64,000 nucleotides of DNA from Pseudomonas sp. PDM16 (GCF_014851865.1 NZ_JACVAM010000007.1:1-64000), one strand, 5' to 3'; positions 1 through 7,183 are shown, counted from the stretch's first letter. The notes: generated from the letters alone by a model not told the origin. Made by a program: numbers and translations.

Positions 1-69
1 GAAGAGCAGTCTGCTAATTTCGACAAAACCTGCTTGAACCCGCGCGAATACACACCGGAGCGCTGCTAA
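1..69 (+). CDS. C-terminal end of a cassette gene (cut by window edge)
   Basis: Frame 1 is open from the first base to a TAA at 67-69 and encodes 22 residues ending in PREYTPERC. The stop codon overlaps the left core of the first attC (TGCTAAC, 64-70), the same stop/attC overlap seen in the other cassettes here. The rest of the gene lies outside the window, so no function can be given. Confidence 0.6.
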   Translation, partial: EEQSANFDKTCLNPREYTPERC

Positions 70-152
70 CAATGCGCTCAACTGACGCTCACTTCGTTCG
101 CTGGACGTCCAAAAGCTGCGCTTTTGGACGCCCGTTAGCTTAATCGTTAGCC
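64..152 (+). repeat. attC site 1 (family A)
   Basis: Left core TGCTAAC 64-70, right core GTTAGCC 146-152. The interior holds a perfect apical hairpin, GTCCAAAAGC paired with GCTTTTGGAC, typical of the variable terminal structure of a folded attC bottom strand. Nearly identical to sites 2, 4 and 5. Confidence 0.9.
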
Positions 153-158
153 ACCAAC

Positions 159-560
159 ATGAAAAACATCGCCATAAAAACGATCTGCGCCTTGGTAGGG
201 ATCTTCGGATTAGTGGTCTTGATTACCATACCTGCACTTTATCTCCAGGGCTTTTATGCGCCGATGGGCCATGAGGTTGCAGCACTGAAAATATCTAGCT
301 CGGTTGTTCGTGGCGCCTTTCTTATAGTGTGTGCACTAGCCGCATGGCGCTACAATTTCCGAGCAGCATGGCTTGCATGGGGAGCTTTCGCAGCTTTCTT
401 CATCGGCGGCGCTGCCGACCAAGTAATTAAGCATGGCGTCGTTAATGGGTTTGAAAACTTAATTCCGGCCTACTACATCGCATCAGCAGTACACGCTCTG
501 GTTGCAATAGCGCTATGGCTGCTTCTTCCAAAGCCGGACGCATGCTCGGTGAGAGGCTAA
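159..560 (+). CDS. Small integral membrane cassette protein, unknown function
   Basis: 133 residues. Four hydrophobic stretches (about residues 8-30, 46-64, 70-88 and 104-124) predict a four-helix inner-membrane protein with a short positively charged N-terminus (MKNIAIK). The ATG lies 7 bases after the right core of attC 1, and the TAA (558-560) is inside the left core of attC 2, so this is a complete single-gene cassette. No enzymatic motif is visible and I do not recognise the family. Any promoter would have to lie upstream, because the gap between attC and start is too short to hold one. Confidence 0.75.
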   Translation: MKNIAIKTICALVGIFGLVVLITIPALYLQGFYAPMGHEVAALKISSSVVRGAFLIVCALAAWRYNFRAAWLAWGAFAAFFIGGAADQVIKHGVVNGFENLIPAYYIASAVHALVAIALWLLLPKPDACSVRG

Positions 561-643
561 CAATGCGCTCAACTGCCGCTCACTTCGTTCGCTGGACGTC
601 CAAAAGCTGCGCTTTTGTCCGCCCGTTAGCTTAATCGTTATGT
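555..643 (+). repeat. attC site 2 (family A)
   Basis: Left core GGCTAAC 555-561, right core GTTATGT 637-643. Same family as site 1. The apical stem carries a mismatch because its right arm reads GCTTTTGTCC instead of GCTTTTGGAC. Confidence 0.9.
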
Positions 644-660
644 GAACCCAGATCACCTTC

Positions 661-1413
661 ATGGCTAAACAGAAGAATCTATACACAAACGACAGGTGGT
701 TCGAGTTCTCACGGCGAGTGCAGCTGAGGGATGGAAATAGGTGTTTAAAATGCCACAGATCGCCTCCTAACGTAGTGCTTCAAGTTCACCATGAATTATA
801 TATTCCCAATAAAAAACCTTGGGAATACGCTCTAAGCGACTGCGCAACACTGTGCAAAGGATGTCATGCACGGGAGCATGGGCACGTAGAGCCAAACAGT
901 GGCTGGTTCCTAATGTCTATTGATGACTTAGGGGATCTTATTGGCACTTGCGAGCGTGAGGGATGTGGCAACGATATAAGGTACGAGCATCTCACTTATC
1001 ATCCGGAGTGGGGCTACAAAATAGTCGGCAGCACATGCATTGAGCATTTAACAAAAAAAGATAAGAACCTTAGTGCAAAGGTGTTGACCTGCTACCGAAA
1101 CATTAGCTCATTCGCTCACGGCACAAGTTGGTATCAAGGCAAAACAAAATCAGACAAACCATACGTAGGCGCACAGCACGGCCATGATTTAATTCGCATC
1201 TATGGCCAAGATGGCGGGTATGCATTTCAAGTTGCGCTGAAGGAGAAAGGGCGGAAATTTCATCACTTCAAAGATATAGTGCGTGCCTCTGGAAAAACGC
1301 TGGACGAAGTCAAAGAACTGGCATACATAACACTAAAGGGGCTAACCACTGAAGATGAAGAAGAAAAATCCATGCTCAGGAACCTGTATAGAAGCATTAA
1401 GCAAGTCACATAA
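661..1413 (+). CDS. HNH endonuclease-like cassette protein
   Basis: 250 residues. The N-terminal 75 residues carry the zinc-anchored HNH nuclease pattern: a CxxC pair at C28/C31, the catalytic HH pair at H43-H44, and a second CxxC at C65/C68 followed by HAREHGH. The arrangement RDGNRC...VHHE...LCKGCH is characteristic of the McrA-like HNH fold. The next 170 residues have further Cys/His pairs (around residues 97-125) but no domain I recognise. The gene occupies its own cassette between attC 2 and attC 3. Stand-alone HNH nucleases in cassettes may serve defence, toxin or mobility roles; the sequence does not decide which, and no partner immunity gene is obvious. Confidence 0.8.
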   Translation: MAKQKNLYTNDRWFEFSRRVQLRDGNRCLKCHRSPPNVVLQVHHELYIPNKKPWEYALSDCATLCKGCHAREHGHVEPNSGWFLMSIDDLGDLIGTCEREGCGNDIRYEHLTYHPEWGYKIVGSTCIEHLTKKDKNLSAKVLTCYRNISSFAHGTSWYQGKTKSDKPYVGAQHGHDLIRIYGQDGGYAFQVALKEKGRKFHHFKDIVRASGKTLDEVKELAYITLKGLTTEDEEEKSMLRNLYRSIKQVT

Positions 1414-1484
1414 CAACTGGTTCAAGTCGTTCGCTCCGCTCATTCGGGACCGGCTAAAGCCGGCCCCTTAACCAAACGTTAGGT
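1408..1484 (+). repeat. attC site 3 (family B)
   Basis: Left core ACATAAC 1408-1414, right core GTTAGGT 1478-1484, 77 bp. The interior (starting AACTGGTTCAAGTCG, with a GGACCGGCTAAAGCCGG hairpin segment) is unlike family A and nearly identical to sites 8 and 9. Confidence 0.9.
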
Positions 1485-1490
1485 ATCAAA

Positions 1491-2033
1491 ATGGATCCAG
1501 ATGCCCGCCTTGAAGAGTGGATTAAAGTCTCTGTAGCCACCGCACGCTTTGACCCTTTCATGCTCCCGATCATACAAAGCCTGGGGAAAATAGATACTGA
1601 CCTCATCAAAGCTGACGCTGAGTATCTAGCAAATTTTGAGACATTAAATAACTCCATTGACGAGTCAATAAAGCTAGGGGAGCGCATCACTACGTCTTAT
1701 CTATGGGTCTTGGGCTCATACGAAGTCATCCGAACAATGTCTCAGAGAATTAGCGACGGAGTTGTTTCAGCCTCCAACGATCTTACCGAACATTTTCGGT
1801 CCGTAAAAAATGACTTTAATCGCCTCAGAGTTCCGCTAGCAAAATTTGAGTCCTCACAACGCCACAAATCAACTGACAGTCACATTGCATTTCCGGGAAT
1901 CCACCTAGATCACGGTATTTCTTGGCAGGTAAGTGAAGACACACACATTGCAAGAAGAGAGCTATCCGATAAATTTCTTGTACTACTAGCTCATTCCAGA
2001 AGTGAAAAAATAAAATCGAGCAATGAAACCTAA
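1491..2033 (+). CDS. Cassette protein of unknown function
   Basis: 180 residues, soluble and largely helical by composition, with no signal peptide or membrane segment. The ATG is 6 bases after attC 3 and the TAA is inside the left core of attC 4, which supports a real single-gene cassette. The middle (about residues 45-130) is rich in heptad-like hydrophobic spacing and could form a coiled coil or helical bundle. I see no catalytic motif and do not recognise the family. Confidence 0.72.
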   Translation: MDPDARLEEWIKVSVATARFDPFMLPIIQSLGKIDTDLIKADAEYLANFETLNNSIDESIKLGERITTSYLWVLGSYEVIRTMSQRISDGVVSASNDLTEHFRSVKNDFNRLRVPLAKFESSQRHKSTDSHIAFPGIHLDHGISWQVSEDTHIARRELSDKFLVLLAHSRSEKIKSSNET

Positions 2034-2116
2034 CAATGCGCTCAACTATCGCTCACTTCGTTCGCTGGACAGCCAAAAGCTACGCTTTTGCCTGCCCGTT
2101 AGCTTAATCGTTATAC
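2028..2116 (+). repeat. attC site 4 (family A)
   Basis: Left core ACCTAAC 2028-2034, right core GTTATAC 2110-2116. Family A interior with apical arms CCAAAAGC and GCTTTTGC. Confidence 0.9.
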
Positions 2117-2148
2117 CCATCCAGAAATTCAGCTCTCGGCGAGCCTCG

Positions 2149-2631
2149 ATGATTGAGAGACATTTAAAGAAATTCACCGCAGCAGTATTTATCCTCACAC
2201 TTATACTGCTGAAACTAATAATCGGCCCTGTCACGTGCAATAGCGGCTGGAAGTCACCATCAATTGGCCGTTCAGGTGCTTGCTCGCATCATGGTGGTGT
2301 AGCAGGCTGGAAAGGGTCTCTGCCAATTTTGCTGAGCGGGGGCGCCGCACTTTGGTTCTTTATATCTTTCAGTCCCAAAAGCACTCCACCCAGAGTAACA
2401 ACCACCTCAGCGGAACTCCCAAGCGGAACAAATAGCACTCAACCAGTTACGCCACCAACCCCAAATTCAGAAAGAAAAAGTCAAAATATAGTCACGTGCC
2501 CAAGGTGCAGTTCTCTCATGTCTTTAAGAACGGCAAAGAAAGGTAAAAATCCAGGTAGTAAATTCTGGGGCTGCAGCAAATACCCACGTTGCAAAGGGAC
2601 TAGATCATATACACCGGAGCAAGGGGTATAA
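2149..2631 (+). CDS. Membrane-anchored protein with a topoisomerase-type C4 zinc finger
   Basis: 160 residues from ATG 2149. The frame is open further upstream, but that part lies inside attC 4, so the internal ATG is the sensible start. A hydrophobic helix at about residues 10-26 and a second at about 58-74 flank a Cys/His-rich loop (CSHHGG). After a Thr/Pro-rich linker, the last 45 residues form a zf-C4 topoisomerase-type zinc ribbon: CPRCSSLM, then a KFWGCSKYPRCKG segment, the pattern repeated at the C-terminus of bacterial topoisomerase I. This predicts single-stranded nucleic acid binding by a membrane-tethered protein. The function is unknown. The stop overlaps the left core of attC 5. 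Confidence 0.75.
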   Translation: MIERHLKKFTAAVFILTLILLKLIIGPVTCNSGWKSPSIGRSGACSHHGGVAGWKGSLPILLSGGAALWFFISFSPKSTPPRVTTTSAELPSGTNSTQPVTPPTPNSERKSQNIVTCPRCSSLMSLRTAKKGKNPGSKFWGCSKYPRCKGTRSYTPEQGV

Positions 2632-2714
2632 CAATGCGCTCAACTGCCGCTCACTTCGTTCGCTGGACAGCCAAAAGCTACGCTTTTGTCTGCCCGTTAG
2701 CTTAATCGTTAGGT
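2626..2714 (+). repeat. attC site 5 (family A)
   Basis: Left core GTATAAC 2626-2632, right core GTTAGGT 2708-2714. Family A interior with the usual AAAAGC/GCTTTT apical hairpin. Confidence 0.9.
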
Positions 2715-2736
2715 ACCCTTAGCAGAGAGTGCAGTA

Positions 2737-3051
2737 ATGGCCGGCTCCATAATTATCAACAAGCAATCCGTGCACGATCTGAGAACAATTGACTTCATGT
2801 GGTTGGCGGAGGAGCTTCGTTCGGAAAAGGGAAAGGCAGCGGCCGTACTGGCGAAGGTGCTTTGGCCTCTAGATGAGGGAGGCATGGACATGCTCCAGGC
2901 TGACGACCTAGATGAAGTAGAGTTCAAGCTATTTGCGCAAACTGTAAGAAATATCTGCAACTCCTCCGCGAGCACAGATATAGATTCAGGGATGAGTCAA
3001 TTTCTTGTATTGCTGCTACAAGACATTGAAGAAGATGCGAGGTACTTATGA
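2737..3051 (+). CDS. Small acidic cassette protein, unknown function
   Basis: 104 residues, acidic, soluble and mostly helical. The gene starts 22 bases after attC 5 and stops 54 bases before attC 6, so it is the single gene of its cassette. No domain or catalytic motif is recognised. Size and acidity would fit an immunity or antitoxin-like protein, but nothing in the sequence shows this and no toxin partner is adjacent. Confidence 0.65.
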   Translation: MAGSIIINKQSVHDLRTIDFMWLAEELRSEKGKAAAVLAKVLWPLDEGGMDMLQADDLDEVEFKLFAQTVRNICNSSASTDIDSGMSQFLVLLLQDIEEDARYL

Positions 3052-3105
3052 GAAGCTCAATCTCTCTTGTTAAGCTGGTAAAGGCTGCAGCGCATCGCAA
3101 GGGTT

Positions 3106-3171
3106 GCCTAACAATGCGCTCAACTGCCGCTCACTTCGTTCGCTGGACGCCCGTTAGCTTAATCGTTAGGC
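3106..3171 (+). repeat. attC site 6 (family A, apical stem missing)
   Basis: Left core GCCTAAC 3106-3112, right core GTTAGGC 3165-3171, only 66 bp. Compared with sites 1, 2, 4 and 5 it lacks exactly the apical AAAAGC/GCTTTT hairpin: the sequence passes directly from CGCTGGAC to GCCCGTTAGC. Confidence 0.88.
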
Positions 3172-3177
3172 GTCATC

Positions 3178-3618
3178 ATGAACCTTCGTGACCTGTTGTC
3201 GCAGCCAGACCGCACGTGGCATTTCAAGCCCGGCGCCACTGCGGATGAAATCGAAGCCTTGGTCACGCGCAGCCCCGTCGAGTTGCCAGACCGCTTGTTA
3301 GAATTACTGGCCACTTCAAATGGAGGGGAGGGAGAACTGGCGGCTGAGCCTCTGTGGTTCTGCTTGGACCCAGTACGGGAAATTATCGAGTCAATCTCTG
3401 ACTCCTTCCTTGCGGAGTTCTTCCCTGGCTATTTCTTCTTCGGAGGCAATGGCGGTATGGAGCGAATCGCTCTCGATGTCCGCAGCGGTGTACCTCGTGA
3501 GGTGGTCATGATTGATCCGATCGCGGGCCCAAGTTCCGCTGTCCCTATAGCCCCCAGCTTTAATGAGTTTGTTCAGGCAATCGGCGTCACTTCGGATGAC
3601 TCCGAGAATGACGCCTAA
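3178..3618 (+). CDS. SMI1/KNR4 (SUKH) family protein
   Basis: 146 residues. The order of features fits the SUKH fold: an N-terminal helix ending in a PGAT-type start (HFKPGATADEIEAL), a LPDRLLELLATSNGGEG segment matching the SUKH core where the chain turns before the first strand, then strand-rich sequence with a FFFGGNGGME motif, and a C-terminal SFNEFVQAIG helix. SUKH proteins are widely used as immunity proteins against polymorphic toxins, but solitary genes of unknown role are also common. Here it stands alone in its cassette with a complete attC on either side, 6 bases from attC 6. Confidence 0.78.
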   Translation: MNLRDLLSQPDRTWHFKPGATADEIEALVTRSPVELPDRLLELLATSNGGEGELAAEPLWFCLDPVREIIESISDSFLAEFFPGYFFFGGNGGMERIALDVRSGVPREVVMIDPIAGPSSAVPIAPSFNEFVQAIGVTSDDSENDA

Positions 3619-3672
3619 CAATTCGTCCAAGCCGACGCCGCTTCGCGGCCCGGCTTAACTCAGGCGTTAGAG
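3613..3672 (+). repeat. attC site 7 (family C, short 60-bp type)
   Basis: Left core GCCTAAC 3613-3619, right core GTTAGAG 3666-3672, 60 bp. The interior (AATTCGTCCAAGCCGAC, CGCTTCGCGG, CGGCTTAACTCAGGC) closely resembles the classic 60-bp attC found behind aadA-type cassettes of mobile integrons and is unlike families A and B. Confidence 0.85.
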
Positions 3673-3680
3673 CTAAAGGC

Positions 3681-4058
3681 ATGGAAGCAACCCTAGATCT
3701 ATATAATTTCGTCAGATCAAATTTCCCTGAAATTACCGCCAAAGCTGATCGTGAGCACATTCGACTTTGGGGCGAGTTAGACCCTGAGTTTGCATACTCT
3801 TGGTTCGGCAGTCTGGCTAATGCGCTGAATGCAGAAATGTGTAAAGGCACAAATTACGAGAGCCACTCAAAGCTATTCATATTTATCAGCAACAGCCTCG
3901 AGAATTGCACAAAAGAAATTCGCAACTGCATTGATGTATCGTTTACTGAAAATTTGTTCTGGCAGGTTCCAGGCGAAAAAGCAGCGCCCTACTGGCACAC
4001 CCTGCCTGAACCACTCAAAGAGCTATATTTAGGTTTCCATCGCCGTGCACCGCTCTAA
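3681..4058 (+). CDS. Cassette protein of unknown function
   Basis: 125 residues. The ATG is 8 bases after attC 7 and the TAA overlaps the left core of attC 8. The chain alternates helices and ends in an ENLFWQVPG segment followed by a helical tail with aromatic residues. It reminds me of small immunity-like DUF proteins (DUF7674-like), but I cannot confirm this by eye. No membrane segment, signal peptide or catalytic motif is visible. Confidence 0.68.
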   Translation: MEATLDLYNFVRSNFPEITAKADREHIRLWGELDPEFAYSWFGSLANALNAEMCKGTNYESHSKLFIFISNSLENCTKEIRNCIDVSFTENLFWQVPGEKAAPYWHTLPEPLKELYLGFHRRAPL

Positions 4059-4129
4059 CAAACGGTTCAAGTCGCTCGCTTCGCTCACTCGGGACCGGCT
4101 AAAGCCGGCCCCTTAACCAAACGTTAGGC
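4053..4129 (+). repeat. attC site 8 (family B)
   Basis: Left core CTCTAAC 4053-4059, right core GTTAGGC 4123-4129, 77 bp. Nearly identical to site 3, differing by a few bases in the loop-proximal CGCT repeats. Confidence 0.9.
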
Positions 4130-4139
4130 TTTCATAGTG

Positions 4140-5360
4140 ATGCTGAACCATATATACAAGATTGATCCATCGGCTTCTCCAGAAAAGGCTCAGCAGCTAG
4201 CAGAGATCTGGGGCGAGGTAGTTAGCTCGATAATAAAGGAAATGCTCGATATTGCGAATCCTCAAATGGAGGACTTGCATATAAATCTTCGTGAAGAGAT
4301 GGCGCATGAGCTAGCTAAATTAATCTTATTTACTTCAGAAAAAGTCGCATCTGATCGAATGAACGGGCGGGCTACAAATGAAATTGACCAGCATGTAGAG
4401 CGCGAGCAATGTTTCAGTTTAGAAGGTAAGGAGCGAATATCGAATACTGCACGAAACTTTGCAAGCCAAATATGGTTGCGCAAATATAATGAAAGATGGA
4501 AACCCAAAACAGTTACCGCCCTACGAAAGGGAAAAAATCCAAATAAAAAACCCATTACACCTAAGGCAGTTGAAAACAATCATTTTATCCCGAAGTCCTT
4601 CATCAAAAGATACTGGTCAGAAAGTCAATTTGTCTACAGAAACATCAAGACACCAGAAGGGATAGAGGAAAAAAAGGAAACTCCCTTTGGCAGCTGGGGC
4701 TTTAGAAAAAACCTATACTCTGACAGGTTAGAGGCATATTTTGGACTTTTGGAGGGAGATGCGGTTCGACCTATCCAAATGATGTTAGATGTGGAACCTT
4801 TGAACCGGCCTCAACGCGAGGCGTTGATCGGCTTCATAGTAATTCAGAGGATACGAAACCCTCATTTCGTGGAGTCATTAAAGAAATTTGTTGCTCCCTT
4901 GGTCGCCTCCGAAGTGGGGGCCGATAAGGCGGAAGACGAGCGGTACATGAGAGATGTTTATGAAACACTCTACAGCCAGAACGAGTTCTACGATAAGTTA
5001 GCTAGGCCAATAATGTACAGTCGTTGGGTTGTCGTACGTTCAGAAACTCCAGATTTTGTTTTGCCAGATGTATGTAATATATTTGGGCGTCACGAAGGTA
5101 GGCAGTACGTTTTTATGCCTTTAACTCCAAAAGATTGCCTAGTCGTGCTTCCAATTGAAGTAAAAGAGCCTCGAATCGTTCCTCATTATATAAAGGCATC
5201 TGGCTCCATGACTCAAAACATATCATACATACTACGCTGTGCTGCCAAAAGTGAGTTTCTGAGCACTACGAACGCATCATTTTCCAGCGTCAACGAAGAG
5301 TCTAACAAAATCATGCAGCGGATAATTTTGTCTATCGCCAAAATTACCGCTGATGAATAG
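4140..5360 (+). CDS. DUF4238-like cassette protein
   Basis: 406 residues from ATG 4140; a GTG at 4137 would add one residue. After a helical N-terminal extension of about 145 residues comes the signature NNHFIPKSFIKRYW, matching the (H/N)H-[YF]-[IV]-P-[KR]-x-[YF]-[LI]-[KR] opening of DUF4238 proteins, whose conserved His residues suggest a metal-dependent or nuclease-like activity that has not been settled. The long helical lead is unusual for that family. This is the largest cassette gene here, and it shares its cassette with the next gene because no attC separates them. Confidence 0.72.
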   Translation: MLNHIYKIDPSASPEKAQQLAEIWGEVVSSIIKEMLDIANPQMEDLHINLREEMAHELAKLILFTSEKVASDRMNGRATNEIDQHVEREQCFSLEGKERISNTARNFASQIWLRKYNERWKPKTVTALRKGKNPNKKPITPKAVENNHFIPKSFIKRYWSESQFVYRNIKTPEGIEEKKETPFGSWGFRKNLYSDRLEAYFGLLEGDAVRPIQMMLDVEPLNRPQREALIGFIVIQRIRNPHFVESLKKFVAPLVASEVGADKAEDERYMRDVYETLYSQNEFYDKLARPIMYSRWVVVRSETPDFVLPDVCNIFGRHEGRQYVFMPLTPKDCLVVLPIEVKEPRIVPHYIKASGSMTQNISYILRCAAKSEFLSTTNASFSSVNEESNKIMQRIILSIAKITADE

Positions 5361-5377
5361 CGCTAGGTGCCTCCGGC
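5361..5377 (+). other. Junction without attC between two cassette genes
   Basis: Only 17 bases separate the two genes and no attC is present. The sequence GCGCTAGGTGCC looks like the left half of a left core (GCTA) fused to the right half of a right core (AGGTGCC), as would remain after deletion between the two ends of one attC. This is an interpretation of a very short sequence. Confidence 0.3.
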
Positions 5378-6052
5378 ATGAATAGTGACCATCCTCCACA
5401 GAGCGAACTCGTCAGGGAGTTACTACTGTCGCTTAAACAAGACAGTGACGAACTGTTGAAGCTCGGAATGCAAGTTGTCGGGCCTTCTGGCAGTCCAATG
5501 TTTCCACTCGACTGGGTAGTATTCGCGGCCATCAAGAGGAGCATAAGCACCGCGAGTGCTGTCACGGCAATGGTTCAGGCGTGGAACATGGTCTGTGCAC
5601 GCTCATTGCTTCGAATGCACATTGATACTGCATTACGATTCTCCGCTGCGTGGCTGGTCGCAGAGCCGCACACCTTTGCCACAAATTTGTTAGCTGGTGC
5701 GCGCATCGACAAGCTGAAGGACACGAATGGAAAGAGACTCACGGATGCACACCTTGTAGAAATACGTAAGAGCGACTATCCGTGGCTGCCGGATGTCTAT
5801 TCAAATTTATCTGGCTATGTTCACTTTTCGGGCTCACATATCCACGATGCAATATCAAACCTTGTGGACGAAGATCGGACCATTGAGTTCTTGATTTCTG
5901 ATACGGATTTAAAATTCCCTGAATTTAGCTGGGTCGAAATATTGGAGTGTTTCAGAGAAGTCACGTCAATTCTGGCTAATTATCTTCAAGGCTACGCTCA
6001 GACAAAAAAGCTGACTCCAGAGGAACTTGAAGCGTTACGTAGAGACGCCTAG
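5378..6052 (+). CDS. Cassette protein of unknown function
   Basis: 224 residues, helical, soluble. It is the second gene in a cassette shared with the DUF4238-like gene and ends inside the left core of attC 9. The middle contains RSLLRMHIDTALRF and NLSGYVHFSGSHIH, a spacing of Arg and His that resembles HEPN-type or DUF5677-like helical proteins, but I cannot confirm this. A co-transcribed two-protein function with the upstream gene is possible because the two travel together. Confidence 0.68.
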   Translation: MNSDHPPQSELVRELLLSLKQDSDELLKLGMQVVGPSGSPMFPLDWVVFAAIKRSISTASAVTAMVQAWNMVCARSLLRMHIDTALRFSAAWLVAEPHTFATNLLAGARIDKLKDTNGKRLTDAHLVEIRKSDYPWLPDVYSNLSGYVHFSGSHIHDAISNLVDEDRTIEFLISDTDLKFPEFSWVEILECFREVTSILANYLQGYAQTKKLTPEELEALRRDA

Positions 6053-6123
6053 CAACTGGTTCAAGTCGTTCGCTTCGCTCACTCGGGACCGGCTAAAGCC
6101 TGCCTCTTAATCAAACGTTAGGC
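6047..6123 (+). repeat. attC site 9 (family B)
   Basis: Left core GCCTAGC 6047-6053 (a TAGC variant of TAAC, created by the TAG stop of the gene), right core GTTAGGC 6117-6123. Otherwise close to sites 3 and 8. Confidence 0.88.
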
Positions 6124-6129
6124 ATCTTC

Positions 6130-6380
6130 ATGAATTCCGAGCCGAAACACAGCACAGTGATCTACGAGCGTTGGCTCAACGGCGCATATAAAGGGCGCTG
6201 GATCTACAAGCGTGAGGGCCATTCTTTCGGACTTCTGATGCTCCTAAGCTCTTTGAGCAGCGTCCGTACAAACAAAAAGAAACATCAAAAACCGAATGCC
6301 TCTTTCGCGAATCTGAGGAAGGCCTTCATATCGCACTGTTCTACGACGGCTTCCCAGGCAATATGAGTGGAGATGCCTAA
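6130..6380 (+). pseudogene. Frameshifted cassette gene
   Basis: Reading from ATG 6130 gives a sensible start (about 34 residues, to KREGHSF) and then low-quality sequence to a stop at 6364-6366. In the -1 frame from about 6222, translation continues as TSDAPKLFEQRPYKQ and on to FPGNMSGDA, ending at a TAA (6378-6380) that overlaps the left core of the next attC exactly as in intact cassettes. The two halves together make one protein of about 82 residues, broken by one lost base (or two gained) between 6216 and 6235. No canonical slippery heptamer is seen, so I call it a pseudogene. A sequencing error cannot be excluded. Confidence 0.65.
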
Positions 6381-6440
6381 CAATGCGCTCAACTGCCGCT
6401 CGCCTTATTCGCTGGGCGCCAAAAAACTGCGCTTTTGATA
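6375..6440 (+). repeat. Truncated terminal attC (family A remnant)
   Basis: Left core GCCTAAC 6375-6381 and the first half of a family A attC, with several substitutions (CGCCTTATTCGCTGGGCG), run to GCGCTTTTG near 6437. The expected CCCGTTAGCTTAATCGTTAG right half is absent, so the site could not recombine normally. This marks the distal end of the array. Confidence 0.75.
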
Positions 6441-6510
6441 TAAGTGGATTAACTCAACGCTCAAAGTAATAGCCCATGATTTCATCAGGCCGGAGCACAT
6501 TCAAGATGTC

Positions 6511-6744
6511 ATGCCTCTCTATCGAGAGTTAGTCGCGAGGACCAAGGAAGAGGCGCTATGTGTGTCGTATGATATTTATATTGATCAGAAAGACCCCGGG
6601 CACTTCGTGTTTATAGAGGAGTGGCCTGATCGGGAAGCATTGGACGTGCATTGCAATACTGAGCACTTCAAGAGGCTGGTGCCGCTGATAGATCAGTATC
6701 AACGATCACCTGGAACCTACTTGCTTATGGACGCCTTTCAATGA
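6511..6744 (+). CDS. ABM-domain (quinol monooxygenase-like) protein, 5' end damaged
   Basis: From ATG 6511 the product is 77 residues with the antibiotic-biosynthesis-monooxygenase ferredoxin-like fold: MPLYRELVARTKEE helix, a YDIYID strand, a FVFIEEWPDREALDVH core and a TEHFKRL helix. In the same frame upstream (6460-6510) the DNA encodes LKVIAHDFIRPEHIQDV, which is the normal first strand of this family. No ATG, GTG or TTG precedes it; the codon at the expected start (6457-6459) is ACG and an in-frame stop lies at 6436-6438. The gene therefore either starts internally, losing strand 1, or is inactive. It sits immediately after the broken integron end, which suggests the insertion removed its start. 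Confidence 0.65.
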   Translation: MPLYRELVARTKEEALCVSYDIYIDQKDPGHFVFIEEWPDREALDVHCNTEHFKRLVPLIDQYQRSPGTYLLMDAFQ

Positions 6745-6778
6745 TTCAGCCATTCCATCCGATCTTGCTTCTCTTCAG

Positions 6779-7183
6779 ATGAAAACGGCCTTCCTTGTGC
6801 TGATTTTTCTGCTTCATGTGCTGGCGGTAGGGGCTGCATTTCTCATTGCATTCGGATATTTATTTTTTCTGACCAGCCAGGGCATTGTCATGACGCTTTA
6901 CGCTGGGGCGTCTATTGCTGCACTCTGCTACTTCGCTTTTTGCCCTCGTACTTTCTTGGTTACTCGAGTTGGCTGGGTTGCTACTGTCATTCTTGCGGTA
7001 GCTGCATCTCTATTAGCGTTAGCTCAGCTCTACGTGGACTTAACGTTCTTTGAAGGGTCTGAGTTATCTGCAGTTACTTTTCGTGCTCTAAATATCGGGA
7101 TGTTCGCCATTTTTGTTTTGCGAGGCGCGCTGGAGAAGGAAGCACAGTGCCGGAAGCCATGCGTCCTGACATGGTGTCTTTGA
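6779..7183 (+). CDS. Small membrane protein, unknown function
   Basis: 134 residues with four hydrophobic helices (about residues 4-30, 37-53, 60-82 and 98-114) and a short cytoplasmic-type tail with two Cys. No family is recognised and no functional residue stands out. It lies 34 bases after the ABM-like gene on the same strand, and its start is preceded by only a weak ribosome-binding site (CTTCTCTTCAG), so expression is uncertain. Confidence 0.55.
   Translation: MKTAFLVLIFLLHVLAVGAAFLIAFGYLFFLTSQGIVMTLYAGASIAALCYFAFCPRTFLVTRVGWVATVILAVAASLLALAQLYVDLTFFEGSELSAVTFRALNIGMFAIFVLRGALEKEAQCRKPCVLTWCL

Larger units (their letters stand above)
1..6440 (+). mobile_element. Distal part of a chromosomal integron cassette array
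   Basis: Ten attC sites or remnants alternate with short + strand genes that nearly fill the space between them, which is the layout of an integron cassette array. Each cassette is a gene followed within a few bases by an attC whose right core is GTTAGGC, GTTAGGT, GTTATAC or similar. Because genes run left to right and attC lies 3' of each gene, the integrase gene and attI should lie to the left of position 1. The array ends at a truncated attC near 6440. Base composition is visibly more AT-rich than in the genes to the right. No integrase gene is visible in the window. Confidence 0.93.

Noticed and set aside
64..6440. The repeated 60-90 bp sequences as a CRISPR array
   Set aside because: The repeats are long, palindromic and carry integron core sites, and the spaces between them are genes of varying length.
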